From the NCBI GenBank assembly GCA_002508705.1, contig DAYL01000013.1, positions 1-64,000 of the forward strand: DNA of 64,000 nucleotides. Direction: 5' to 3'. Below the pieces are notes generated by a model that searched no databases, was not told the DNA's origin, and saw only the letters and a program-made list of their open reading frames with translations. Shown piece after piece: positions 8,766 to 16,119 of the stretch; positions within the stretch are counted from its first letter, which is position 1, and each line of letters begins with the position of its first letter. Both the position numbers and the translations under genes were made by a program. This DNA comes from Methanoculleus sp. UBA374 (GTDB lineage: Archaea; Halobacteriota; Methanomicrobia; Methanomicrobiales; Methanoculleaceae).

Positions 8766-8786
8766 TTGTTGTTTTTTTAACAACAA
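8766..8786. promoter_or_regulatory. Perfect 8-bp inverted repeat, candidate TrmB-family operator
   Basis: TTGTTGTT, five T, then AACAACAA, lying between the divergent surface-protein gene and the TrmB-type regulator. It overlaps the expected transcription start of the surface-protein gene (TATA at 8804-8814, about 25 bases away), where a bound regulator would block initiation. Inferred as an autoregulatory or pathway operator; no binding evidence. Confidence 0.5.
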
Positions 8787-8803
8787 CATTTATTGCTGAA
8801 CAG

Positions 8804-8814
8804 TATATATATAT
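8804..8814 (-). promoter_or_regulatory. TATA box for the NEW3 surface-protein gene
   Basis: An alternating TATATATATAT run. It is about 48 bases upstream of the ATG at 8756, giving a leader of about 25 bases, while it is too close to the regulator start at 8820 to serve that gene. The palindrome at 8766-8786 covers the predicted start point. Confidence 0.5.
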
Positions 8815-8819
8815 GCTGG

Positions 8820-9611
8820 ATGAAGGTTCCCCGAGATATTTCAGGTGCTCTTCTCGAATCTCTTAAAGCGTTGGGACTTACGAAGTACGAAGCCCTTGTG
8901 TACATCGGACTCCTCCGGGTAGCTGGTGCGACCGCGACGGAGGTTCACGAGACCTCCGGTGTACCGCGCGCGTCCGTCTACCCGGTCCTGGACCGACTCA
9001 TCGAGAAGGAGCTGGTCAGTGTTTCCCACACAACGCCTAAGCGGTTCGATGCGATTCCCCCCGACCGGGGTATCGAGAACCTGATGCACCGGATCGAAGC
9101 CGATGCAGAGAGCGCTAAACTGGCCCTCGATACAATATACCGGGAGAAGGGCCCGGAAGTCCGGGGGAACCAGGAGTTGATCTGGACGATCTATGGCGAG
9201 GAGAACATCAGGACCCGCCTTGCCGATATGTTTAAACATGCGGAACAGAGCGTGGCGATGCTCGCAACGTGGGAACTTCTTCAGGGGAGTGTGCTTGAGG
9301 TCCTTACGTCCGTTCCCGAATCCGTAGATGTCGAGATCGTCACCGATTGCTGGAAAGGCGAGCAGCCGCCCCGATTCCGGATACGGCTCCCGCTTTCCGA
9401 GTCCTTTCACGAGGTCCGTTCCGCGCAGGGAAAGCCCCTGCCGTATGAGAGGTCCGGCGTCTTCCTGGTAGACAACACCCGGACACTGGTCTGGCTGGGC
9501 TCGAAGAGCGAGCAACCCTCAGCCCTTTATTCAGAATCTGCGGGGCTCGTCCAGTTCGTCAGGCGGCACCTTGCGAGCGTCACGGAGCACATGAGTGCCG
9601 CGGGTCAATAA
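8820..9611 (+). CDS. TrmB family transcriptional regulator
   Basis: About 263 residues. The N-terminal winged helix (about 10-80) has ALGLTKYEALVYIGLL and a recognition region GVPRASVYPVLDRL, both typical of TrmB. A helical linker (about 85-115) is followed by a C-terminal TrmB-type effector domain (about 120-255). In this family that domain often binds sugars. The ATG at 8820 (MKVPRDIS) is preferred to 8793, which would place the start inside the TATA run. Divergence from the NEW3 gene and phosphoglucose isomerase, with a palindrome between, suggests it controls that transcript, possibly by sugar status. The ligand is unknown. Confidence 0.85.
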   Translation: MKVPRDISGALLESLKALGLTKYEALVYIGLLRVAGATATEVHETSGVPRASVYPVLDRLIEKELVSVSHTTPKRFDAIPPDRGIENLMHRIEADAESAKLALDTIYREKGPEVRGNQELIWTIYGEENIRTRLADMFKHAEQSVAMLATWELLQGSVLEVLTSVPESVDVEIVTDCWKGEQPPRFRIRLPLSESFHEVRSAQGKPLPYERSGVFLVDNTRTLVWLGSKSEQPSALYSESAGLVQFVRRHLASVTEHMSAAGQ

Positions 9612-10351
9612 TCCTCCAGGTAGCCCATCTCCCGGATATCGATCAGTCCTTTCAGCGCCCGGGTCACGACCGGCCTTCCTGCCTCCCTGACGGCTGCCAT
9701 CGCGTTTGTGCCTCCGACTATCGCCACGCCCATGTATTGCGGGCTTACCGGAACCCCGAGCAGGGGGACGTTCGGGGCGCCGACGTCCAGGATGCCGGAG
9801 AACCCGATAGCCGAGAATTCGTCGAGCACCGTCCCCACGAGTTGTTCGGCCTCCATGTGGCACTCCCGGATGTTTGCAAGGATGCTGCCGTTCCCGTGGC
9901 GCATGACGCCGAGGATCGAGGTGGTCTCCTGGGAGATCAGGACCTCGAGGGGGTCGAGCGTGGTGTCGCGGTAGAGGATCATGCTCGTGAACCGTTGCGC
10001 GACCCTTCCGCTGACTTCGACGACCCCCCCGCCGATCGGGTTGAGCGGGATGCCGCGCTGGAGGAGGAGGGCATCGAGCGTGATGCTGCACAGCGTGCAG
10101 ATCCCGTGATGGCCGTCGGGCACAATATAGCCGCCGACATGTTCTCCCGGTTCGGAGACCCGGATCCGGTCGCTGATGGTGATGCCTGTTCTGTGGGCCT
10201 CTTTCATGATGGCGAGCGCAAACTCGAGGTCCCGGCTCTCGATGAGCGAGAGGTTGTAGATAATTGTCCCGGCATCCTCCTCCGGGCGGTAGGTCACCCT
10301 GAGCGCGTACTCCTCGATACGGTGATTGGTGAATTTCAGGGGGACATGCAT
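9605..10351 (-). CDS. NrpR-type regulatory domain (DUF128) protein lacking the DNA-binding domain
   Basis: A 248-residue single DUF128/NRD module. NrpR is the archaeal repressor of nitrogen-assimilation genes that responds to 2-oxoglutarate; its NRD has motifs such as the GGYIVPDGHHGICTLCSITL segment seen here near residues 70-90, and GILDVGAPNVPLLGVPVSP near 190. No winged helix precedes it and none lies in the 300 bases upstream. It therefore resembles NrpRII-like stand-alone domains that work with a DNA-binding partner encoded elsewhere. It is convergent with the TrmB gene, with a seven-base overlap of ends. Confidence 0.75.
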   Translation of the reverse strand: MHVPLKFTNHRIEEYALRVTYRPEEDAGTIIYNLSLIESRDLEFALAIMKEAHRTGITISDRIRVSEPGEHVGGYIVPDGHHGICTLCSITLDALLLQRGIPLNPIGGGVVEVSGRVAQRFTSMILYRDTTLDPLEVLISQETTSILGVMRHGNGSILANIRECHMEAEQLVGTVLDEFSAIGFSGILDVGAPNVPLLGVPVSPQYMGVAIVGGTNAMAAVREAGRPVVTRALKGLIDIREMGYLEDY

Positions 10352-10649
10352 TATACGATCTCTTGTGCGGCAGGGGAAAAAAGGGTTGCTTTCGGTGATG
10401 AGATCTCAAGGGTGTTTCCACGGCCCCGGGGCGGTACCGGGCGGGGTAAGTGGTGGGTGCCCCTCGAGAGATGACCGGGTAAGCGTGACGGCACGGAGTG
10501 CGTCCTCCTTCGGGCAAATGTATTCTTGGACCGCGTCCGGTGCAGATCTCTGTATCGGCGCCCGTATAACCTCTGATACGAGGCAAGCATGACGAATGAG
10601 ATGCGGAATCGAGTTGCGGAAAGATGTCCGAAAATAGTGGGGTTAGGGA

Positions 10650-11258
10650 TTACACGACGGTGTTTAGCGTATCGACCAATTCAGTCAGCATATGGAGGAA
10701 CTCATCGATGGACATCTTGAAACTTGTGAGCATCCCCCGTTCCTCGGCGGGGAGATCGTGAACGGATATCCCGTTGACGTGAGCCTGAATCTGCTGGAGT
10801 TTGATCCGGGTATCTACAAACTCGGGTTTCGCCAGTTTTAGTTCTGATTTTGCGCCGGTCATATCTTTCCTGTCGGCGTACTCCTCGGCTTTGAGCATAT
10901 GCTCCATGCCGTCGGCAAGATCGGTTCTCACTACATTGCAGAGGTCTTTTGCCGCCGTGCACATCACCACGCACGCATCGATCGTCCGCTTCTCTTCATC
11001 GTTTGCCGGCTCGATGGTGTAGAGGACCTTCACTGCCTCATCGAGATCGACCTCCGCACCGGCAAACTGGGCTTTAATGAATCCAAGGTTTTCCCGGTTC
11101 CATTCCAGATCTTCGACCTCTGCTATCTTCTCATCGGCCGACTCTATCAGTAGGGTTGCCTGTTCCAGTTTTTTTTCCGTATCAGAGATACAGCCGCATA
11201 CTAGAGCGACGGTCAGAAAACAGAGGATGCAGAGAGTAAAAAGTTGTTTTTTTGCCAT
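10650..11258 (-). CDS. Predicted lipoprotein with helical periplasm-side domain
   Basis: A 202-residue protein starting with a lysine-rich n-region, a hydrophobic stretch (LFTLCILCFLTVALVC) and a lipobox-like VCGCIS, so probably lipid-anchored outside the cell. The mature part is mostly alpha-helical and acidic, with no recognised domain. A TATA-like AAATATTAC (about 11292-11301) and GGCGAGTG just upstream of the ATG support the start. The 300 bases upstream of the neighbouring DUF128 gene (10352-10649) hold no convincing gene. Function unknown. Confidence 0.6.
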   Translation of the reverse strand: MAKKQLFTLCILCFLTVALVCGCISDTEKKLEQATLLIESADEKIAEVEDLEWNRENLGFIKAQFAGAEVDLDEAVKVLYTIEPANDEEKRTIDACVVMCTAAKDLCNVVRTDLADGMEHMLKAEEYADRKDMTGAKSELKLAKPEFVDTRIKLQQIQAHVNGISVHDLPAEERGMLTSFKMSIDEFLHMLTELVDTLNTVV

Positions 11259-11713
11259 TCACTCGCCTTGATGCAACTAACGTCTATTGGGGTAATATTT
11301 TTTTCGAAAAGCACGCAAACGTGCCGGAGCCGGGAGTTACGCTGAATCTCTTTTAATCGGAAAAAGGTATCTTTATCCCCTGGAGGGCATTCCCGGCAGA
11401 ACACCTTCTCCTCCGGGAAGGTGCCCTGAGCCACTCCGGCCGTCCTTATTTTTTATTTCCGTCAACCCGCTCATAGAATCTCTAGATTTTGTTCCGGAAC
11501 CTCATCCGAATTTTTATTGACATCCACTCGAAGAAATCACGACCCACGGCCGCTCTCACGACGCAACCGTTTGCCTGCTCCTGTTGCGAACTGATGATTG
11601 ACTCTGATAGTGCGCGGTCCGCCTGCCTGACCGACTCCCAGCCTCCGCTCTCCACGCCAGCCGGCCGACGAAAGGGAAAACTAATTCAACCTCCCTGTGG
11701 TATTGTATGGTGA
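11259..11713. other. Intergenic region with one hairpin, no gene seen
   Basis: About 450 bases without a convincing reading frame on either strand. It holds the lipoprotein promoter at its left end. A perfect 7-bp stem CACCTTC/GAAGGTG (11402-11423, 8-base loop) is followed after about 25 bases by a T-rich run (11447-11459) on the plus strand, possibly a terminator or RNA structure. Nothing else is recognisable. Confidence 0.5.
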
Positions 11714-12682
11714 ATGGAGAGAGGGACTCGGGAAAAAGCCCGGAACGTGCTGAAGCGGATCCTTGTCGCGGCCTCCTACGATGTCGAAGAGGTCGGCGAG
11801 CCGCTGGATCTCTCCGCAATCGGGAGTGAAGACGCCCTGGTGGTGCTCTGCTCAGACGACCCGGAGACGATTAAATCTTTCGATTCGATGACCTACCGGC
11901 TACGCACCGGCGACGATGATGTGGTCTGCAGGAAACTGCTCTTTGCCCTTGATCCGGCGGTGCTGCAGACGGAGGACTGCATCCGGTGGGGTGCGGACGA
12001 GTTTGTCCGTTACGCGGGCAGGGCTATGCTTGCGGAGGTGCTCGGGCAGAACCTGATCCTGGACTTCGGCGAGCCGGCCCCCGTGATCCGGAGCGACCCG
12101 GCAGATCCCGCCTCTCCGCCGGAGGCGGAGGGTCCGGAAGCGGGGCCCGACCTGCCTCACCTCCCCGCCCAGGTTACTGAAAAGCGCGCCTGCGGCATCG
12201 CCGGGCTGCACGGGTCTGCGAAGTGCCGGTTCATCCCGTACTGGAGTTACCACTATGTGAGCACCGGCGAGCGCGAGGTGAAGGACCGGCTGGTCTCTTT
12301 TGATTCCGAAGCATCCGGGGCCATAAATGCCATCAACGGCTTGAAGATGGAGATCCCCCCCGGCGCCGTCGAGCGCGGGCCGGTCCCGTTCGGCTCCGAG
12401 ATCTCATCGGCGCGGCTCGTGCGTGAGGACGTCGAGGAGCAGCTCGTGCGGGATGTCATCGACCGGCTCACCCAGCGGGTGCGATTCCGCTACGAGAAGG
12501 GCGATGCCATCTTCTACGAGGAGAAGACCCTCAAACCCGACCGGAACAACATCAAGGTCGACCTGGAGATCATTTACGTGCCGGTCTGGCAGGTGCGGGG
12601 AGGAAGCAAGATCGTCGAGATCAACGGATCCACCGGCGAAATCCTCTCGATGCCGATGGACGAGGGCGTCGAACTTCTGTAG
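11714..12682 (+). CDS. Conserved hypothetical protein paired with a flavin oxidoreductase
   Basis: A 322-residue soluble protein of unknown function. Residues ~1-115 look like a small alpha/beta domain (KRILVAASYDVEEVG, ALVVLCSDDPETIKS). A Pro/Glu-rich linker (~120-155) follows, then a second domain with one Cys pair region (ACGIAGLHGSAKCRFIPYWSYHYV, written here as positions ~160-182) and a C-terminal strand-rich part ending in a lipid- or protein-binding-like IKVDLEIIYVPVWQV segment. It is separated by six bases from the oxidoreductase downstream, so the two almost certainly form an operon and may act together. I do not recognise a named family. Confidence 0.7.
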   Translation: MERGTREKARNVLKRILVAASYDVEEVGEPLDLSAIGSEDALVVLCSDDPETIKSFDSMTYRLRTGDDDVVCRKLLFALDPAVLQTEDCIRWGADEFVRYAGRAMLAEVLGQNLILDFGEPAPVIRSDPADPASPPEAEGPEAGPDLPHLPAQVTEKRACGIAGLHGSAKCRFIPYWSYHYVSTGEREVKDRLVSFDSEASGAINAINGLKMEIPPGAVERGPVPFGSEISSARLVREDVEEQLVRDVIDRLTQRVRFRYEKGDAIFYEEKTLKPDRNNIKVDLEIIYVPVWQVRGGSKIVEINGSTGEILSMPMDEGVELL

Positions 12683-12688
12683 GTAACC

Positions 12689-14011
12689 ATGATCGTCGTC
12701 ATCGGCGGCGGACCCGCGGGAAGGTTCGGGGCGATGCACCTGGCACAGGCCGGGAAGGAAGTCCGGCTCATCGAGCAGCGCAGGATCGGCGGCCAGTGCC
12801 TCCACGAGCGATGCATGCTGGTTTGCGCCTTAAACGACGTCGCGCGGCTCATCGAGTACGCCCGGACCCAGAAGGACCTCGGCATCCTCGACTCGGTCCC
12901 GGCCGTCTCCTATCCGATGATCCGGAGACGGGTCTGTGAGGTCCAGGAGAAACTCTCCTCGGTCCTCGATGCCGAGACCCGCGCGGCGGGTGTCGAGGTC
13001 GTCTACGGGGCCGAAGGCCATCTGGAAGGCAGTCGGGCCTTCATCGACGATGAAGAAATCCGGGCCGATGCGGTCCTCGCGGCCACCGGGTCGCGGGCGG
13101 CAATCCCCGCTGTCCCCGGCACCGATCTTTTCGGCGTCTACACCTACCGGACGCTTTCGGCGATGCCCGACCTCCCCCGGCGTATGGTCGTTATCGGCGG
13201 CGGAGTGGCGGCAGCGGAGTTCGCGCATATATTCCGGGCATTCGGGTCCGAGGTTGAGATCGTCGCCCGGCACGGGCTGCTCCGGGACCTCGATCCGAAG
13301 GTGCGCTCGGCCGTTTTGCGCGATCTTGCCGGGGTTTGCATCCGCGAGGGGACCCCTGTCGCGAGTATCGAAGGTGCGGGAAGGGTCCGGTCGGTCCTCC
13401 TCTCCGACGGCGGGGAGATCGAGGCCGATGCCGTCCTGCTTGCTACCGGGCTCGTCCCCCGGTCGGAATCGCTGCAGGGTCTCCGCAAAGGCCCGGACGG
13501 CGCAATCATCGTTGACCGGCAGATGCGCACGAGCGTGGAGAACGTTTACGCCGCCGGCGACGTCATCGGCCCGCCCTATCTCACCCCGGCCGCCCGGCGG
13601 GAGGGTGTGGTGGCGGCCGAGAATATCCTCGGCCGCGACACCGTCATGGACTACGAGGGCATCCCTCAGGCGCTGAGCCTCCGCTACGACTACGCCTTCG
13701 CCTCGACCGGCGCCGACGGGGGCGTCACCCTCTCGGCCCCGGCACCTGCAGGCCCCGGCTCGTTCTGGGACGTGACGAAGGGCTGGGCCGGGCTTACCCA
13801 GATCCGGGTCGATCCGGAGACCGGCTGCCTTATCGGGGCCGCTGCCGGCGTCCCGGGGGCATCGGCTCTCCTTTCTTACCTCGGCTACCTGATGAAGCGC
13901 GGCATCACCGTCTACGATTTCGACGATATCGTCGAGGTCCACCCCTCGACCGACGGCGTCTCCGGACTCTCCCGCTACGCTGCCGGAATGCTTCGGAAGA
14001 AAAAGGGTTGA
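12689..14011 (+). CDS. FAD-dependent pyridine nucleotide-disulfide oxidoreductase (dihydrolipoyl dehydrogenase-like)
   Basis: A 440-residue class I flavin disulfide reductase. It has an N-terminal FAD loop GGGPAGRFGAMH, a redox-active C-x4-C (GGQCLHERC, about 33-41), an NAD(P) loop GGGVAAAEFA (about 171-180) and the second FAD site YAAGDVIGPPYL (about 288-299). In the C-terminal interface the usual HPTxxE dyad reads HPSTDG, so the catalytic glutamate seems missing. That argues against ordinary lipoamide turnover. No 2-oxoacid dehydrogenase genes are nearby; the upstream gene of unknown function is the likely partner. Substrate unknown. Confidence 0.82.
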   Translation: MIVVIGGGPAGRFGAMHLAQAGKEVRLIEQRRIGGQCLHERCMLVCALNDVARLIEYARTQKDLGILDSVPAVSYPMIRRRVCEVQEKLSSVLDAETRAAGVEVVYGAEGHLEGSRAFIDDEEIRADAVLAATGSRAAIPAVPGTDLFGVYTYRTLSAMPDLPRRMVVIGGGVAAAEFAHIFRAFGSEVEIVARHGLLRDLDPKVRSAVLRDLAGVCIREGTPVASIEGAGRVRSVLLSDGGEIEADAVLLATGLVPRSESLQGLRKGPDGAIIVDRQMRTSVENVYAAGDVIGPPYLTPAARREGVVAAENILGRDTVMDYEGIPQALSLRYDYAFASTGADGGVTLSAPAPAGPGSFWDVTKGWAGLTQIRVDPETGCLIGAAAGVPGASALLSYLGYLMKRGITVYDFDDIVEVHPSTDGVSGLSRYAAGMLRKKKG

Positions 14012-14028
14012 ACTGTTCCGGCAGGCTT

Positions 14029-15651
14029 CTACAACTGCCGGAGCATCTGCCCGAACTTCGGGATAAAGTCTTTTTTCCGGGACATGACGCCCTCAAGCCG
14101 GGCGGGCTGGTCCCGCAGGTTCAGTTTATTGATGCAGGCCTCGTCTCCGGCGGCGAAGAGGTCGCTTGCATTGCTAAAGACATTGGTAAAGAGCGCTAAG
14201 AAGCAGTCGACCCCCATCGTCGTCCGCAGGTGTTCGAGCTCGGCGCGGATCTCGTCGGCACGGGTCTCTGCGAACGTAAACGACGACGCCATCACCTGAG
14301 ACACCATGATGCTCCGCCCGAAGAGGTTGTAGCGCTTCATGTCCCGGGTGAGGAGTTCCTCCATCGGGAGGGCGTCGAGATCCATGCCCCTCTGGATCAG
14401 TTCGGGCCCGAACTCGGCCGGGTCGACGCCGGCGATCCCCGCGAGGTAGTCCGCCGCCCGGATATCCCCCGGCGTGGTCGTCGAGAGTTTCATCACCATC
14501 GTATCCGAGAGGACCCCCGCGAGGAGGAGGCCGGCGGTCGACGGCGTGGGCTCCACGTCGGCCTCGATGAACTTGGTCGTCACGATCGTCGAGGTCGATC
14601 CTACGGGATCGTTGAGGAACTTCACCGGCTTGAGGGTGGATATTGCGCCGAGGCGGTGGTGGTCGATGATCTCCAGGATGTCCGCCTGTTCGATCCCGTC
14701 CACGGCCTGAGAGTACTCATTGTGGTCGAGCAGGATCACCGACTTCTGGACGTCCTGCATCAGCGTCGTCCGGGATACAAGCCCGATGTGCTTTCGGTTT
14801 TCATCGACGACACATGCCGTCCGGAACTTGGAGTTTGAGACGACGCTTTTTGCGAACTCAAGCGAGTCTTCCATCCGCACCGTGGGAACGTCGGTCTCCA
14901 TGATCATGCTCGCCGGCAGGGAGAGGCTGATCATCTTGCCGACGCTGAATGCGTCAAGCGTCGTCGCGAGCACCGAAGCCCCTCTTTCCCGGGCGGCGGC
15001 GATCACCCGCTCGCCGACCGGCGCCCCTTCGGCGATGATGAGCGCGGCGACCCCTGCCGATATCAGGGCAAGTTGGGCCGGTTCATTATCCCCGACGATC
15101 GCGATGTCGTCCGGCGTCATCCGGGAGAGGGTGACGTGCAGAGCATCGATGACGGTGTAGACCCGGCCCTCCCCGAGCATTTCACGCGCCGGCACGACGA
15201 CCCGGGCGTCGAGGATGCGGGCGAGCGTTTCAAGCGGCATCGGGATGAGCGAGAGCCGCTCCCGGGGGTTCTTCCGGACGTATGCCCGGGCGAGGCCGTA
15301 CTCGCTGACGAGGCCGACCAGCGTCTCCTCTTCGTCCGTGATCGGCATGTTCCGCATGTCGTAGGTATCCATCAGGGCGGCGACGTCGATCGTCGGAACG
15401 TCCTTCCTGACGCTCCGGGTATCGAGCGGTATATCGGACACGGCGGGCTCGACGCTTGCTATGTAGACCGGCGCCTCAGCGTTGAACGTCTCGAGCGCAA
15501 AACTCGTCTCCGCATTTATCTCCCCGCACCGCGCGGGGATGTACTTCCCCGGCTCGGCGTGGTTGCGGAGTTCCGCGTAGCCGATGACGCTGCAGATGCT
15601 GTCGGTATCGGGCTGCTTGTGGCCGATGATATAGATGTTGTTCTGTCCCAT
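14029..15651 (-). CDS. ppaC: Manganese-dependent inorganic pyrophosphatase with CBS-DRTGG regulatory insert (DHH family)
   Basis: Hydrolyses pyrophosphate with Mn2+ (family II). The 540-residue protein opens with IIGHKQPDTDSI, the first DHH metal site. A long insert contains two CBS motifs and a DRTGG-like domain (about 65-300), which in this family bind adenine nucleotides and tune activity. The DHH core resumes with IIDHHRLGAI and NDPVGSTSTI (about 340-365), and the DHHA2 part ends the protein. The start was set at ATG 15651 because GAGGAA sits just upstream; the reading frame runs on to 15948, but that part is the R1 leader repeat in another guise. Confidence 0.9.
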   Translation of the reverse strand: MGQNNIYIIGHKQPDTDSICSVIGYAELRNHAEPGKYIPARCGEINAETSFALETFNAEAPVYIASVEPAVSDIPLDTRSVRKDVPTIDVAALMDTYDMRNMPITDEEETLVGLVSEYGLARAYVRKNPRERLSLIPMPLETLARILDARVVVPAREMLGEGRVYTVIDALHVTLSRMTPDDIAIVGDNEPAQLALISAGVAALIIAEGAPVGERVIAAARERGASVLATTLDAFSVGKMISLSLPASMIMETDVPTVRMEDSLEFAKSVVSNSKFRTACVVDENRKHIGLVSRTTLMQDVQKSVILLDHNEYSQAVDGIEQADILEIIDHHRLGAISTLKPVKFLNDPVGSTSTIVTTKFIEADVEPTPSTAGLLLAGVLSDTMVMKLSTTTPGDIRAADYLAGIAGVDPAEFGPELIQRGMDLDALPMEELLTRDMKRYNLFGRSIMVSQVMASSFTFAETRADEIRAELEHLRTTMGVDCFLALFTNVFSNASDLFAAGDEACINKLNLRDQPARLEGVMSRKKDFIPKFGQMLRQL

Positions 15652-15996
15652 GTTTCCTCGGACCCCCGTCGTCAAATGCTTGTTTTTAGAGGTTATCTCT
15701 CTGCCGTCAAAGGCTTTATGCCGAATCGCGGGAGCAGGGTTGAAGCAGGAGTTCCCATCGTTCTCCCATGTGGACTCACGACCGTCGAAGACGAAGCAAC
15801 TCCGGGGCTGTGCCGAAGCGGCCCGACAGATCTTCGAAGGTGACGGACCCCCGGGTCGCAGTTCGCTCGTACCTCCTCTGGCCCTGGAACCGGGCCTTCC
15901 TGCCGTATTTTTCGGTTTGCTCATCTCTTCCGAGAATGATACGGCCACTTTTGATTAAGACCGAAGTGAATATCCTTTCTTTAAGGTGGAGTGCAG

Positions 15997-16095
15997 ATGG
16001 CCGCTTTCTTCCCGAAGGGGTGCCTCGGTGCCGTTGCAATTGGGGACGGGTATCTGTGGACAGGCCCGTGCATTGTACGGGCTTTTCGTCCCTGA
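15997..16095 (+). CDS. Putative 32-residue leader peptide
   Basis: A small frame starting MAAFFPKGCLGAVAI, with a strong AAGGTGGAG five bases upstream (15983-15991) and a TGA at 16093-16095, 24 bases before the ABC transporter ATG. Its last third coincides with a GC-rich stem followed by TTTT. In R1 copy B the same frame is present with ATA in place of ATG (23159) and keeps P, C, G, A and I positions (ADLSPDECTGSAAI). It may be a regulatory leader peptide or the remnant 5' end of a lost gene. Coding status unproven. Confidence 0.4.
   Translation: MAAFFPKGCLGAVAIGDGYLWTGPCIVRAFRP
16043..16092 (+). promoter_or_regulatory. Structured leader: nested hairpin followed by T4
   Basis: Outer stem GGGACG (16043-16048) with CGTCCC (16087-16092); inner stem GCCCGT (16064-16069) with ACGGGC (16077-16082) around a 7-base loop, then TTTT (16083-16086). 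This resembles an attenuator or intrinsic terminator between the leader frame and the transporter start. R1 copy B can form a different stem (ACGGGTT with AATCCGT, one G-T pair) at the equivalent place. Inferred regulatory RNA. Confidence 0.4.
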
Positions 16096-16119
16096 TCTCT
16101 CACTACAGGAAGAATATAT

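Larger units (their letters stand above)
15845..16119 (+). repeat. Leader repeat R1, copy A (upstream of the ABC transporter genes)
   Basis: A non-identical direct repeat of 23008-23252. The core 15911-15972 matches 23075-23136 at 60 of 62 positions. Similarity continues more weakly to the next start codon, including CGGGCTTTTC and a purine-rich Shine-Dalgarno just before ATG. TTCGGT (15911-15916) and ACCGAA (15960-15965) form inverted arms in the core. It acts as the 5' region of the transporter operon in the plus direction. The 468 bases from 15652 to 16119 otherwise hold only a small leader frame and a hairpin. Confidence 0.8.

Noticed and set aside
15652..15948. N-terminal extension of the pyrophosphatase to 15948
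   Set aside because: The extension covers leader R1 and lacks family similarity; MGQNNIYIIGHKQ at 15651 with GAGGAA upstream is the natural start.
15776..16039. Minus-strand frames in R1 copies A and B sharing FTSVLIKSGRIILGR
   Set aside because: The likeness only reflects the nucleotide repeat; the frames differ elsewhere, have no start context and match no recognised protein.
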